Assembly (NCBI RefSeq): GCF_000006405.1 | Contig: NW_003202385.1 | Location: forward strand, 461,675-525,674 | Source: Perkinsus marinus ATCC 50983 | Lineage: Eukaryota; Perkinsozoa; Perkinsida; Perkinsidae | Direction of reading: 5' to 3' | DNA length: 64,000 nucleotides | Part shown: positions 22,022 through 31,459 of the stretch, piece after piece | Layout: the number at the start of each line of letters is the position of its first letter | Numbering within the stretch: the stretch's first letter is position 1 | The notes under the pieces: model-generated | The model's input: only the letters and a program-made list of their open reading frames with translations | What the model was told of the DNA's origin: nothing | Database searches by the model: none | Made by a program: the position numbers and the translations under genes

Positions 22022-23382
22022 TGGCGACACCTGAGGAGCTCGCTGAGCTCTCTGAAGCCCGTAGAGAGTTGGCCGCTACGCGCCGTTCCCTCCGGGATAC
22101 TCGCGAGGCTCTCAACAACATCATCTCCGACGAGAAGGATGATACTCAGCAGCTTATGAGCGACCTCGCGTCCAAGGAGGCCAGTAATCTTTCTAAGATA
22201 GGTAGCCTCGAGGCCCGTATTGCTGAACTTGAGGCCCTGGCTGACCGATCCGTCAGCGAGATATCACGGAAGGAAGGTTTCAGTCGACTCTCTCCACGGT
22301 CCGAGGAGGAGGAGCATGAGGTGTATACCACTCCGAAGTCACGCTCCTCACGATGCCCGGCAGCGACAGTGACTAAGTTATGTCTGCCTCAACTCTGTGA
22401 AGCAACAGATCTCCAATCGCACTATCATGCTATTGAACACACCTTCGTTGAAGCAGGAGCCGCTGAGTATCACCAGCAAGGACATTTGCTAGTGCACGAG
22501 GAGGTCAAAGTATCTGTCATGACCAAATTCCTTTCCTCTCTGAGTAATGTCCGACCGGTCCATAAGAAGGCCACTGTAGCGTCACGTACCCACTCACAGG
22601 ATTGGAATTTGGTCCGCAATGTCCTTCTGACGAGGTATTGCCGCAGATCAGTGTTGAAGGAGACCTACGAGGAGAAGTTTACGCATCTCACATTTACAGG
22701 GGTTAAGCAGATCGAGGATTTCCTGGAGTCCGCCGCCGATATCTACCATCTATTCACAGATGTCTACCCGAACGACGTGTCGGAGCGACGTTCATTGACA
22801 AGACAAGTTCTGGCGAAGTTCCCACAGCATATCATTGAGAAGGTTATGGAGAGAATTTGCCAGCTGTCGGGGTTAGCCTCTGTCGATGAGGACTGGGAGA
22901 CGGCGGTGCCATTCGATGAGGCATCAGACGGAGTGCGAAGTGTTTGTGAGGCAATCCGATGGGTATGCCGAACAAAGGACCAAGCCTCAATAATGAAACC
23001 GACGAAAGGGGTCGATAGTGTTCACGCCGCCATGTACGACGACACCTGCGAAGAGAGTTTATCCTCGAAGCCGGCAAGCAAACAGGATTCTGCTGCCTCA
23101 GTGGATAAGGTTAACTCCGGATCGGGATCTCGCTCAGTAACCCCCAAGCAGTGGTGTGAACGATATAAGCCTGACCAATTGATCAAGGTCATTGGACTGT
23201 GGGGTGACGATCTGCAGAAGGCCATTCCTGAAATGGAGAGCAACTTCCCTTTGAAGGGAAAAGGACGTCGTAATCCGTTCTTCCGAATAGTTGCTCTCAA
23301 GGCTGGCACTGATAGGGATGCCGTTATCTCTCGACTGACGAAGAACAGCATCCGTTCTGACCGGTTTGCCCCTTTCTCATGA
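22021..23382 (+). CDS. Gag-like protein of LTR retrotransposon
   Basis: 453-aa ORF starting at the last base of the 5' LTR (ATG at 22,021) and ending TGA at 23,382. Residues 5-75 are a charged, heptad-like helix (ELAELSEARRELAATRRSL), probably a coiled coil for particle assembly. The central part (VYPNDVSERRSLTRQVLAKF and nearby) is helical and capsid-like, similar in layout to retrotransposon gag capsids. I see no CCHC zinc knuckle, so RNA binding must use the basic C-terminal part (KGKGRRNPFFRIVALK). The stop overlaps the pol ATG as ATGA. Confidence 0.85.
   Translation: MATPEELAELSEARRELAATRRSLRDTREALNNIISDEKDDTQQLMSDLASKEASNLSKIGSLEARIAELEALADRSVSEISRKEGFSRLSPRSEEEEHEVYTTPKSRSSRCPAATVTKLCLPQLCEATDLQSHYHAIEHTFVEAGAAEYHQQGHLLVHEEVKVSVMTKFLSSLSNVRPVHKKATVASRTHSQDWNLVRNVLLTRYCRRSVLKETYEEKFTHLTFTGVKQIEDFLESAADIYHLFTDVYPNDVSERRSLTRQVLAKFPQHIIEKVMERICQLSGLASVDEDWETAVPFDEASDGVRSVCEAIRWVCRTKDQASIMKPTKGVDSVHAAMYDDTCEESLSSKPASKQDSAASVDKVNSGSGSRSVTPKQWCERYKPDQLIKVIGLWGDDLQKAIPEMESNFPLKGKGRRNPFFRIVALKAGTDRDAVISRLTKNSIRSDRFAPFS
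23370..23376 (+). promoter_or_regulatory. Candidate -1 ribosomal frameshift heptamer C CCU UUC
   Basis: In the gag frame the codons are GCC CCT TTC TCA TGA. The heptamer CCCTTTC fits the X XXY YYZ rule and lies two codons before the gag stop. Slipping back by one enters the pol frame (CCC TTT CTC ATG AGT), which is open from 23,361 onward. The 23,379 ATGA stop/start overlap is the competing explanation (termination-reinitiation). Confidence 0.55.
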
Positions 23383-26300
23383 GTCCTGAGCAGGACTTGA
23401 AACTGCTTCCTATCACTCGTGATAGGGCTTCGGTACCATCTGCTTACTGGTTATGTTGTCGTCTTGCTACTACCCCCACTTGTATGAGTTGGATAGATGC
23501 CCGGTTATTATTAGACACCGGGGCTGGTCTTGATTTTTTATTGTACGATGACTCTTTCCCTTTAAAATCATTCCCAATTGAGACGTGTAGTTTCCAAGTG
23601 AAGCTTGCTGACTCGTCCAGTCGAAAAGTGAGTCGCAAAGTGAAGTTCCCAATGCAGCTCCGGGAACAGCAGGGATGGGGAACTACTCGTGACAGATATT
23701 TGTACCTGCTACCTCAAGTATCACGGGGCCCCTTATCTGATTGCCCAGTGATTATCGCGGGTCGAGTCTTTTTGCGTGATTATAAAATATCGATTGACTC
23801 AGGCGAGAGCCGAGTGACGCTCGCTGGTAATGATCTGCCCCTTGTCCGATTCCCGCAAGAATCGGTGCCTACCGTTGCTCGATGCTCAGTGACCGAAGAG
23901 TCTAATATATGTATTCTTGATCCCAGTCTAGGGGATGGGAAATGGGACGACGAAGCTGCTGGCTGCCTGCTGACGACTATGATTGAGGGCCGACAGGATG
24001 CAGACACATCCTATGAACGACTTCCCCTCCCGCCCTCATCATCTGAGGAGATGGACATTCCTTTCGACACGGTACCACCAATCTCAACTGACCTGCTTGA
24101 CCGATTGGTCAGCCAAGGGTGGTGGCCAATGCGGAAGTGTCAACACTGGTTTGCTCGTCTACGGAAGCTCCGTGCTGATGAAATACGTGACGACTCCCGA
24201 CAGACTCACGTGTTTGAGCTTAGATGTGATTCCTTGGGCGAGGCGAGTCATGTACAAATTCCAACGGCTGTCCGTCGAATTGCGGAACGCGCATACGAAC
24301 GATTAACCCTCGAGAAGCAGAAGACCTTTGACGAGCTAGTCCGAGGATATGAAGAGAGAGGATGGTGGATAAAGAGATCTGAGGAAGAGATTCACACACT
24401 CTCCAAGACCACCCACATTCTCCCTCCATCGGTTGTATTCATGATCCCAGGAGCTCTCAAGCGACGAGATAGACTTGTCGTCGATCTGCGACGGGCCAAT
24501 CGTCGTTTCACAAGAGGGTCCAGTTCCTCGGTCACGGTTTCTATCTGCATAGCGGTGACTCGTCTGTATGGATCGGGAGTCATGTGGGTCATGGATTGTT
24601 CACGCGCGTTCTATAAATTGCGCTGGTTGGGCCTACTTGCCTTGTTGGTGGTACGTTCATCGCTGTACACGAGCAACCGCTGTGTCTTCGGCGTCACCAC
24701 TGGTCCTGGAAGTTTGGGGCATACTCTGGGAGACCTGATAGCAGCATTCAGAGCTCTCTGTGCAATGTTGCTTCTTTGTTTCCTATTACTCTGCTTCGTT
24801 GATGACATTCTATGTGCGGGAGTGGACGGTGCTTCAGCAGTATGTTGGTTGATATATACACTACAGAGATGCGCCTTCGGGGTATCTCGGAAGAAATTCC
24901 AAGCGATCGCCATCAGGTCATCAAGGAGTCATGTTGCCGATATCCTAGAGCGGATGAACCTACCGACTTCCCTCTTCGTATGGTCGGATTCCGCCGACTT
25001 ACTGGGATGCACAATGACTTACGATGAGAGTGGACCGACGCCTCTTCTTCGCGTCGATTGCAACCGAGGTGATCGGCTCCAGTTGGCTCGGCAGCAGGCC
25101 ACATCAGTGTTACAAGTGTTGGATGGTAACGTCACGACGACGGTGACTAAGGCTTTTATCTTCTCTCTCGGCGGGAACCTAGCATATGACTGTGCTGGTT
25201 GCCACCCAATCGACCGGGTGCTAGCGGATACTATCCGAAGCTGGTTTGCCCACACCTTTGCGAAGGTCGATTGGAGAAGCTCGTGCGATTTTTCCAAACT
25301 ATCTGATCTACAGAGGTCTGTTGCTCGGTCGCTGATGAACTGGATTTTAGAGAGAACGGCGACGATCACTCCGTGCTTACATGACACTCCACTTCGAGAA
25401 AGCGCTGATCCTTTACATATCGAAGTCGCGGCCGATGCCTCTAACATTGGAGCAGGGTACACTGTATCGATAGTGCACCCAAATGGTGATAGTGGAGCCA
25501 CTCGATATCTTCTTGCATCTGGGGCTTGGAGATTCACTCTCGCTCAGCAACATTATCATTCAAATCGCCGTGAATTATCCGTTTGTTGTCGAGCGGTGCA
25601 GTGCGCTATTGATATTGTGGCTCACTTAGCGACGACACTGTCAGGAACCTTACCTTCGATTACCTTGACCGTAAGATCGGATAATAAACCGACGGTGCAG
25701 TGGATCAACGGTCATGGGGGTGTGTCTAGATCATCACTAGAGCGGAGGGCAGTGTTGCGAACCCTCAACGCCCTCCGGGATGAGCTCGACTACCTGAAGA
25801 CCTTGGGGGCCGGAACAGTGGTGGTGAAACACATCGAGGGTAAGTCGAACACCATGCCGGATATGCTCTCGCGACTCTTCGAGAGAGAGGTCCACCTAGA
25901 ATCAGGCCAACGGATGAAGCTGGTCGATGCTCTCCATGGTGGTCCTGGTAACACTGGTGACTTCCCCGAGATCTTCTCAGAGCCGGAAGCTGAAGGAGTA
26001 GGCCTGTCTTGGATCATGAGATCTGAGGGGGCGGAGCTGATGGATGAAGATGCTCATGATGTGGACATTTACACTCTTTTGAGTGCTATGCCTTCTACAG
26101 AGAGTTTCCTTGCCTGTTGTGCAGCCGATTCCGCTGCCGATGAACAACAGCCGAAGCCATTTATCGAGACTCTATGTGGTTGCAATTGGGATGTGAATGG
26201 CGTCCTTACCGATTTCCTCTTCCTGCACAGAGTTTTCAATGCTCTGAGGCCGTCTGCGAAGAGAGTTGAGGATGTCCGACTCGAGGCCGATAATGTCAAC

Positions 26301-27599
26301 TACCTTGTGAGATCTCTGCAGCAGCAGATGAAGCCTCCTTTTCTGTCGTGTGCCGGCCCGTACGTACACGATGAGACCGCAGGGGTGTATTGTTTCCGAA
26401 ACGGCTCTGCAGACGGTGGTTGTACCTACTTGCCTGTTATCCCGAAGGATGAGTGTTGTCGTGCGTTTCGAGCAAAGATCTGTCTCGACTCGCACCGGCT
26501 GAGCAAACACGGAAATGTCCGCTCGACTGTGGCATCTGTGTATGATCGGTTCTACTTGCCTCGCCTACGTATGGATGTTCGCGCCTTGGTAAAGCACTGT
26601 TTCGTTTGTCAGCTCATCCGAGCTCGTCGTACGTGGACTCAGCCACCGGGTGCTGGACCTCATCGCACCCAAGCCACAGCGTGGGAACCGTACCACGATG
26701 TGTTCGTCGACGTCCTGAGCCTTGGAGATATCAAAGGTTGGTCCGGGACGACCAAGGTGCTTACCGTCTACTGTCTCCATACCTTCCACTCCACTTGGGT
26801 TCCGACTGGCGAGACCACGATAGACGTCTTGAATTCTCTCGTCCGAGTGCAGACTGAACAAGGCGGGTTGAGAAGATTGTGGTGTGATAATGCTGCTTAC
26901 TTCCGCAGTGCACGTTTCCCCAAAGAGGTTTCTCGCCTGTTGAATGGGACGGTTTCATTGCTGCCAGTGCGATCTCCATGGCGTAGTGGTGGCGGTGAAC
27001 GTGCTCATGGTATTGGCATAAAGATCGCAAAGACGCTTCTGAGGAGCCAAGCGGGATTTGTGGGACGACGACGTCCGCGACGCAAGGACGATGTCGATTT
27101 GGAGAGTATCTGCAGGGAGGTAACGTTCCTGATGAATACTCGTCCGTTGGATTATGCTAACTCTGACGAGCCATCTGGCGAGTTTGTCGTGGTTACGCCT
27201 GATCAATTGGCTCGTGGATTTACTCGTAAGCGAGGTTGCGTCCTCGCTGGTGGCTCTTCTACTCTTCCTATTTCTCACCGCGTTAGAGCAGTGCGGTGTT
27301 ATTTCCTGAATGAGATGTTCCGCGACATGAGGATGGCTGTCGCTCGCTCTATGGGGTACCAGAGCTTGAAGAACAAGATCCTGAAGCCTACGATTGGTGA
27401 CCCAGTGCTGATCTACCATCCGGAAAAGAAGCTGAGCCCCGGATACCGTTTGGGTCATGTGAAGGATCTGCTAGATGAAGGTAGAAGGATCCGTATTGTC
27501 TTAACTGACGGTAGCGTTGTTGATCATCATCACTATAATGTTGTGCCGATTCTGCATCACCCTCAATTGTCGGGGCAGAGGGGGCGTATTGAGGATTGA
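23379..27599 (+). CDS. Pol polyprotein: protease, reverse transcriptase, RNase H, integrase
   Basis: 1406-aa ORF in the -1 frame relative to gag. An aspartic protease motif LLLDTGAG lies at about residue 46. Reverse transcriptase follows, with VMDCSRAFYKLRW and the FVDDIL active-site box (about 473), the FVDD variant of YXDD. RNase H shows ADASNIGAGY (about 684), RSDNKPTVQWING and HIEGKSNTMPDMLSR. Integrase has an HHCC zinc finger (HRLSKH...CFVC, about 1037) and a catalytic D-D-E: FVDVLS (about 1109), WCDNAAYF (about 1169) and GGERAHG (about 1205), with about 36 residues between the last two. The stop codon lies 13 bases inside the 3' LTR. No frameshift or stop is visible. Whether pol is made as a gag-pol fusion or by reinitiation at ATGA is undecided. 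Confidence 0.93.
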   Translation: MSPEQDLKLLPITRDRASVPSAYWLCCRLATTPTCMSWIDARLLLDTGAGLDFLLYDDSFPLKSFPIETCSFQVKLADSSSRKVSRKVKFPMQLREQQGWGTTRDRYLYLLPQVSRGPLSDCPVIIAGRVFLRDYKISIDSGESRVTLAGNDLPLVRFPQESVPTVARCSVTEESNICILDPSLGDGKWDDEAAGCLLTTMIEGRQDADTSYERLPLPPSSSEEMDIPFDTVPPISTDLLDRLVSQGWWPMRKCQHWFARLRKLRADEIRDDSRQTHVFELRCDSLGEASHVQIPTAVRRIAERAYERLTLEKQKTFDELVRGYEERGWWIKRSEEEIHTLSKTTHILPPSVVFMIPGALKRRDRLVVDLRRANRRFTRGSSSSVTVSICIAVTRLYGSGVMWVMDCSRAFYKLRWLGLLALLVVRSSLYTSNRCVFGVTTGPGSLGHTLGDLIAAFRALCAMLLLCFLLLCFVDDILCAGVDGASAVCWLIYTLQRCAFGVSRKKFQAIAIRSSRSHVADILERMNLPTSLFVWSDSADLLGCTMTYDESGPTPLLRVDCNRGDRLQLARQQATSVLQVLDGNVTTTVTKAFIFSLGGNLAYDCAGCHPIDRVLADTIRSWFAHTFAKVDWRSSCDFSKLSDLQRSVARSLMNWILERTATITPCLHDTPLRESADPLHIEVAADASNIGAGYTVSIVHPNGDSGATRYLLASGAWRFTLAQQHYHSNRRELSVCCRAVQCAIDIVAHLATTLSGTLPSITLTVRSDNKPTVQWINGHGGVSRSSLERRAVLRTLNALRDELDYLKTLGAGTVVVKHIEGKSNTMPDMLSRLFEREVHLESGQRMKLVDALHGGPGNTGDFPEIFSEPEAEGVGLSWIMRSEGAELMDEDAHDVDIYTLLSAMPSTESFLACCAADSAADEQQPKPFIETLCGCNWDVNGVLTDFLFLHRVFNALRPSAKRVEDVRLEADNVNYLVRSLQQQMKPPFLSCAGPYVHDETAGVYCFRNGSADGGCTYLPVIPKDECCRAFRAKICLDSHRLSKHGNVRSTVASVYDRFYLPRLRMDVRALVKHCFVCQLIRARRTWTQPPGAGPHRTQATAWEPYHDVFVDVLSLGDIKGWSGTTKVLTVYCLHTFHSTWVPTGETTIDVLNSLVRVQTEQGGLRRLWCDNAAYFRSARFPKEVSRLLNGTVSLLPVRSPWRSGGGERAHGIGIKIAKTLLRSQAGFVGRRRPRRKDDVDLESICREVTFLMNTRPLDYANSDEPSGEFVVVTPDQLARGFTRKRGCVLAGGSSTLPISHRVRAVRCYFLNEMFRDMRMAVARSMGYQSLKNKILKPTIGDPVLIYHPEKKLSPGYRLGHVKDLLDEGRRIRIVLTDGSVVDHHHYNVVPILHHPQLSGQRGRIED
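27571..27586 (+). promoter_or_regulatory. Polypurine-tract-like sequence before 3' LTR
   Basis: ggggcagagggggcg directly abuts the TATT start of the 3' LTR, the position where a plus-strand primer is expected. It lies inside the pol coding sequence. Confidence 0.6.
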
Positions 27600-27751
27600 C
27601 GAGCCCGGTCTTGCTTTGTTCGTGCGTGCAGTCCTGTGTACGTGCGTGCCCCGCAATTGATGGTGTTTTTTCCCTGAGCCATTATATTAAATGACATTGA
27701 TACGCTCAATCTCAGTTTCACAACCGTAAACTTGTCTACTCGTTGTTAATA
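27587..27751 (+). repeat. 3' LTR (165 bp)
   Basis: Identical to the 5' LTR at 21,857-22,021. The pol stop codon TGA (27,597-27,599) lies within it. Confidence 0.93.
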
Positions 27752-28942
27752 GGACCTCATTCCGCGCACAATTTTTTGTTCAACGGGAATATGTAGAATA
27801 AAATATATTTGTCGGGAAAATTGGGTAATACTACTACTTCTGTAAACTACGGGCTTTGATAGCTGCCGTATTATGAAACTCTCATGATGAAAGCGTTACA
27901 TTTGGAGGATCAGGGACCGCTTTATGAGCCAGGATTATGGCTAAAAATGTATTGAGATTGTGAGATATTACTACTAAAACGACACCAATTCCAAGTACGA
28001 TGGGTGTGTTCGGATAGTGTAAAGTCCGAAATGTTTCCAACTTACTCGAGCTGATGTATCAGCATCATCTTCGTGTGCCGGTGCGAAATGCCCCTGTTAC
28101 AAAATGAGCGAGTCTGTGGTGACGATTCGGCCTAATTCATGAGTCTGAATTGAACAGTATGATTACGGCTCTGCATCTGCACTAACATATGATGTAGTTA
28201 TTTGCATCAGTAGCACGAGCTGCATCAGGGATATTACTCAACAATCAGAGTAAATTCTCAGGAATCACTTCAAGTACTCAAAGCACGAAATCATAGCTCA
28301 AGCATCTGAGAAAACTCAAAGTCAGGGATTCAGTATCACTAATCGTGATCAGGGTTGGTTTGCATCATGCATCACGGATCAGCATCAATGGGCGAGTCGC
28401 ATCAGCAACCAGTATTCTAGCTCAATACTCTGGAAGCTTGCTCAATACTCAAGGATCTTGCATCTTAGTAACATGATCTTATTCTGGAACTATGCATCCG
28501 GCTCACTTACGAGCGTCTTAGGTTGTTTATTCTCACGCACCGGGATCATAGGGTGATTTCACTTTGTGTGAAATTCACTAGAAAATATGACTCTTGCATC
28601 GTGATACGCATATGGCCCCAGCTGTGCACACCTATCCTTAGAAATAGCCATAATTAGCAAACGACAGTCAGATACTGTCCCTCAACATGCGCTTACAAAC
28701 TTCACTGAGAGAAACCAATCCCTCTGCATACGGAAGATGTTCCGACGTTCGTGACAAACGGGCTAGGCCTTCATCTGGGCATCCACAGGTTGTGTAATTT
28801 GGAAAAGGGAAGGAGCTGAATCGTCCGAGAGGAGGAGATTGTTTGAGACCTGTACTGATTCGGCATGACCCGCCTGTAGAGTTTATCTCCCGGAGTCGAG
28901 CCACATCCAAGGTGTATCGCTCATTTAGTTGCGGAGGAATGA
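27752..28942. other. No recognisable gene
   Basis: Spacer with loosely repeated gcatcag and ctcaatactc words at about 28,190-28,460. No coding or RNA feature seen. Confidence 0.5.
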
Positions 28943-28944
28943 GT

Positions 28945-29005
28945 TTCCGTGGTTAGCTCAGCCGGCAGAGACATTTCTGTAGATTGGCGCCGCGAGTTAA
29001 ACTAT
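28945..29005 (+). pseudogene. tRNA-derived relic
   Basis: ttagctcagccggcagag matches a tRNA A-box and D-arm. A decayed T-arm (gccgcgagttaaact) follows at roughly the right distance, but no anticodon stem or acceptor pairing can be formed. It is a dead tRNA or the head of a tRNA-derived SINE. Confidence 0.5.
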
Positions 29006-29739
29006 CGTTACACACGATTGCACTCTTTCCCGCCGTCGATATCCCGGGCGGACAAATATCTCATGAAAGGGCAGAAACGCCAACGTCCAAGGCACTAGTA
29101 TCGGCAAGCCCAGACATCGACGGCTTCCTTATTCACTATGTTGACCTTGAGACTCATTTCTTGTTAATCGACTATACATATAGAAAACATTCCAGGTCTG
29201 TTATCTAAGCATGTTGGGTAGTTGGTTCGGTGAAAGACGTTAGCTATTTGTCAAGGCAGCTAGCTAACACATGGTTAGGAGCATCGAGTAATAACTAACA
29301 TGCTGAAGGACCATCAACCTGTCTCTCTGGTTGCCCTGCTGACAGCTGCTCTCGAGCAGCAGCGATGACAGCAGGCCCTGATGATCAGGACTTGATAACC
29401 GAATTACAAGTTATAGAATGCAGTTGTCAGCGATGGTCTATCTTTCCGAACCGCCCATGTTGGCCGCGGTATTACCATGCTAGTTGTGCACATGCTGCAC
29501 CTACTAAGCAATGGTCTGTCGCTATAGTATAGCTATAGTATAGCGGCTATACATCTCCGCGGGGCAACATAGGCCTCCTAGATAACATGGGAAGAGGAGG
29601 GTTGGGTAAAATCGTGGAGGCACTCAGGTATGGTCCTCATATGTACTACCCATCCGTTGCAATATGTTCTACCCATCCGTTGCAATCGCGCGCGCCTCAC
29701 TTCAACCTCGCCCAACAAATTGACCTTCATTCAATCATT
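29006..29739. other. No recognisable gene; small duplications
   Basis: Contains gctatagtata twice near 29,521 and ctacccatccgttgcaat twice between 29,645 and 29,690. Otherwise nothing is recognised. Confidence 0.5.
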
Positions 29740-29785
29740 ACAGCTCATGAATGTCCACTCAGCTCTTTGATTGATCGCTTTGTTC

Positions 29786-29858
29786 GCCTCGGTAGCTCAG
29801 TCGGCAGAGCGCGTGCCTTTTAAGCCCGTGGCCGCGGGTTCGAGCCCCGCCCGAGGTG
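29786..29858 (+). tRNA. tRNA-Lys(TTT), copy 1
   Basis: 73-nt cloverleaf: acceptor GCCTCGG with CCGAGGT, D-arm GCTC/GAGC, anticodon loop CTTTTAA (anticodon TTT, decoding AAA), five-base variable loop TGGCC, T-arm GCGGG-TTCGAGC-CCCGC, discriminator G. Intact A and B boxes. No intron. CCA is not encoded, as expected in a nucleus. The anticodon stem has one T-C mismatch (29:41), shared by all copies. Confidence 0.92.
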
Positions 29859-29965
29859 TATAGTTAATCAGGGTCGTGATGCATCTATTGGTAAGTGCGT
29901 CTCGTATCGTTCACATTATACAGCTCATGAATGTCCACTCAGCTCTTTGATTGATCGCTCCGGGC

Positions 29966-30038
29966 GCTTCGGTAGCTCAGTCGGCAGAGCGCGTGCCTTT
30001 TAAGCCCGTGGCCGCGGGTTCGAGCCCCGCCCGAGGTG
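29966..30038 (+). tRNA. tRNA-Lys(TTT), copy 2
   Basis: As copy 1 but with GCTTCGG in the acceptor, which changes one C-G pair to T-G. Still foldable. Confidence 0.9.
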
Positions 30039-30145
30039 TATAGTTAATCAGGGTCGTGATGCATCTATTGGTAAGTGCGTCTCGTATCGTTCACATTATA
30101 CAGCTCATGAATGTCCACTCAGCTCTTTGATTGATCGCTCCGGGC

Positions 30146-30218
30146 GCCTCGGTAGCTCAGTCGGCAGAGCGCGTGCCTTTTAAGCCCGTGGCCGCGGGTT
30201 CGAGCCCCGCCCGAGGTG
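30146..30218 (+). tRNA. tRNA-Lys(TTT), copy 3
   Basis: Identical to copy 1 within the 73 nt. Confidence 0.92.
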
Positions 30219-30325
30219 TATAGTTAATCAGGGTCGTGATGCATCTATTGGTAAGTGCGTCTTGTATCGTTCACATTATACAGCTCATGAATGTCCACTC
30301 AGCTCTTTGATTGATCGCTTTGTTC

Positions 30326-30398
30326 GCCTCGGTAGCTCAGTCGGCAGAGCGCGTGCCTTTTAAGCCCGTGGCCGCGGGTTCGAGCCCCGTCCGAGGTG
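30326..30398 (+). tRNA. tRNA-Lys(TTT), copy 4
   Basis: As copy 1 except CCCGT in the T-stem, a G-T wobble at the base of the stem. Confidence 0.9.
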
Positions 30399-30505
30399 TA
30401 TAGTTAATCAGGGTCGTGATGCATCTATTGGTAAGTGCGTCTCGTATCGTTCACATTATACAGCTCATGAATGTCCACTCAGCTCTTTGATTGATCGCTC
30501 CGGGC

Positions 30506-30578
30506 GCCTCGGTAGCTCAGTCGGCAGAGCGCGTGCCTTTTAAGCCCGTGGCCGCGGGTTCGAGCCCCGCCGGAGGTG
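30506..30578 (+). tRNA. tRNA-Lys(TTT), copy 5
   Basis: As copy 1 except CGGAGGT on the 3' acceptor strand, which breaks one G-C pair (G6-G67). It may be the weakest copy. It is the last before the first TTTT downstream (30,654). Confidence 0.85.
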
Positions 30579-30627
30579 TATAGTTATTCAGGGTCGTGAT
30601 GCATCTATTGGTAAGTGCGTCTTGTAC

Positions 30628-31459
30628 ATCGCCAAGAGTCCAAGTGCACGCTTTTGGCGCTATTTCGCGCTCTGCATTGGGAAAACTTCGTAGAGAGAAC
30701 TTGCGAAGCGCAAATCAGAGAATTGTATGTCTCGCGGAGCACAATTGGGAGTAGGCTAACGGTTAGCCGCTAACGATCAGTTCAATAGACCAATTGAGGC
30801 AAGCGTCCTTCCCGTCTCACGTAGTAGCTATGAGAGGACAGACTGTTGTTCCTGTCGAGCTATATGAGCGATGATATGATTTTATTGACGTGCATGCTGG
30901 TGTTATTATGAGTGCTCATAGGCCCGATTCTAGAGCGCGACCGATGACCTTCTGCCACTTCCTCGTCGACGTCAGCTATCATTATTCGGCAAGCCACTTG
31001 AAAAATTTGGTCTTCGAGAGGAAGGAATCCATCATCTATGAACTGCGTAGTTTGCCGGTGGAAACCCCGCTTGATGACCGCCATCCCACCGTCACCAAAC
31101 CAGACACTACCCAGGCAGCTTCAGCCTCAGCACGTTGATGGTCTCCACAATGATTTGGTAATATGGGGCGCCCTGATCCAAGAAGGGTCATGAGAATGAT
31201 CATCTCAAAATGGGTGCTTTGTTTCACAGGAAAGACTCCCTCCACCAGCAGCCAATGACCAGCTGCCTGATCTCGAGTATGCGGGCCTGTATGAGCATCA
31301 GCAGCCACTGAAGGAGCCTATCGAACAACATAGGTGATTTGCGCAAAGTGTGGTATAGCACGGGACTATGGTGTAACCCAATAATCCCCCAAACCTCATC
31401 ATGCTGTCAGCTATGTGATCACATCAGGAAAGGCCAGTTCACTGCAGTGAGTGCAGGCA
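30628..31459. other. No confident gene
   Basis: Downstream flank of the tRNA array. The first TTTT after the array, a possible Pol III stop, is at about 30,654. Short frames near 30,890-31,140 have no recognised domain. Confidence 0.45.

Larger units (their letters stand above)
21857..27751 (+). mobile_element. Complete LTR retrotransposon (gag and pol, 5.9 kb)
   Basis: Two 165-bp direct repeats bracket a gag-like ORF and a protease-RT-RNase H-integrase ORF. The LTRs are identical in every base I compared, which implies a recent insertion. They start TATT and end AATA, a 4-bp inverted terminus rather than the usual TG...CA. A 3-bp gga flanks each side (21,854-21,856 and 27,752-27,754) as a possible target duplication. 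The domain order PR-RT-RH-IN excludes Ty1/copia. The integrase end (SPWRSGGGERAHG, NTRPLDY) recalls BEL/Pao as much as Ty3/gypsy, so I leave the superfamily open. Both ORFs are open throughout, so the copy may be active. Confidence 0.93.
29740..30627 (+). repeat. Five 180-bp tandem units, each with one tRNA-Lys
   Basis: The unit runs from cagctcatgaatgtccact through the tRNA to gcatctattggtaagtgcgt. Units are nearly identical. Two spacer types alternate just before the gene (tttgttc in units 1 and 4, ccgggc in 2, 3 and 5), and gtctcg or gtcttg follows, a mosaic that suggests unequal crossing-over. Confidence 0.97.

Noticed and set aside
22021-22040. Primer-binding site complementary to the local tRNA-Lys
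   Set aside because: The bases after the 5' LTR begin TGGCGACACC, which does not match the complement of the tRNA-Lys end seen here (TGGCACCTCGG).
24220-27458. Antisense frames up to 172 codons inside pol
   Set aside because: Shadows of the long pol ORF; no domains.
29740-30627. CRISPR-like array
   Set aside because: The 180-bp periodicity comes from whole tRNA-bearing units with near-identical spacers; CRISPR spacers would differ.
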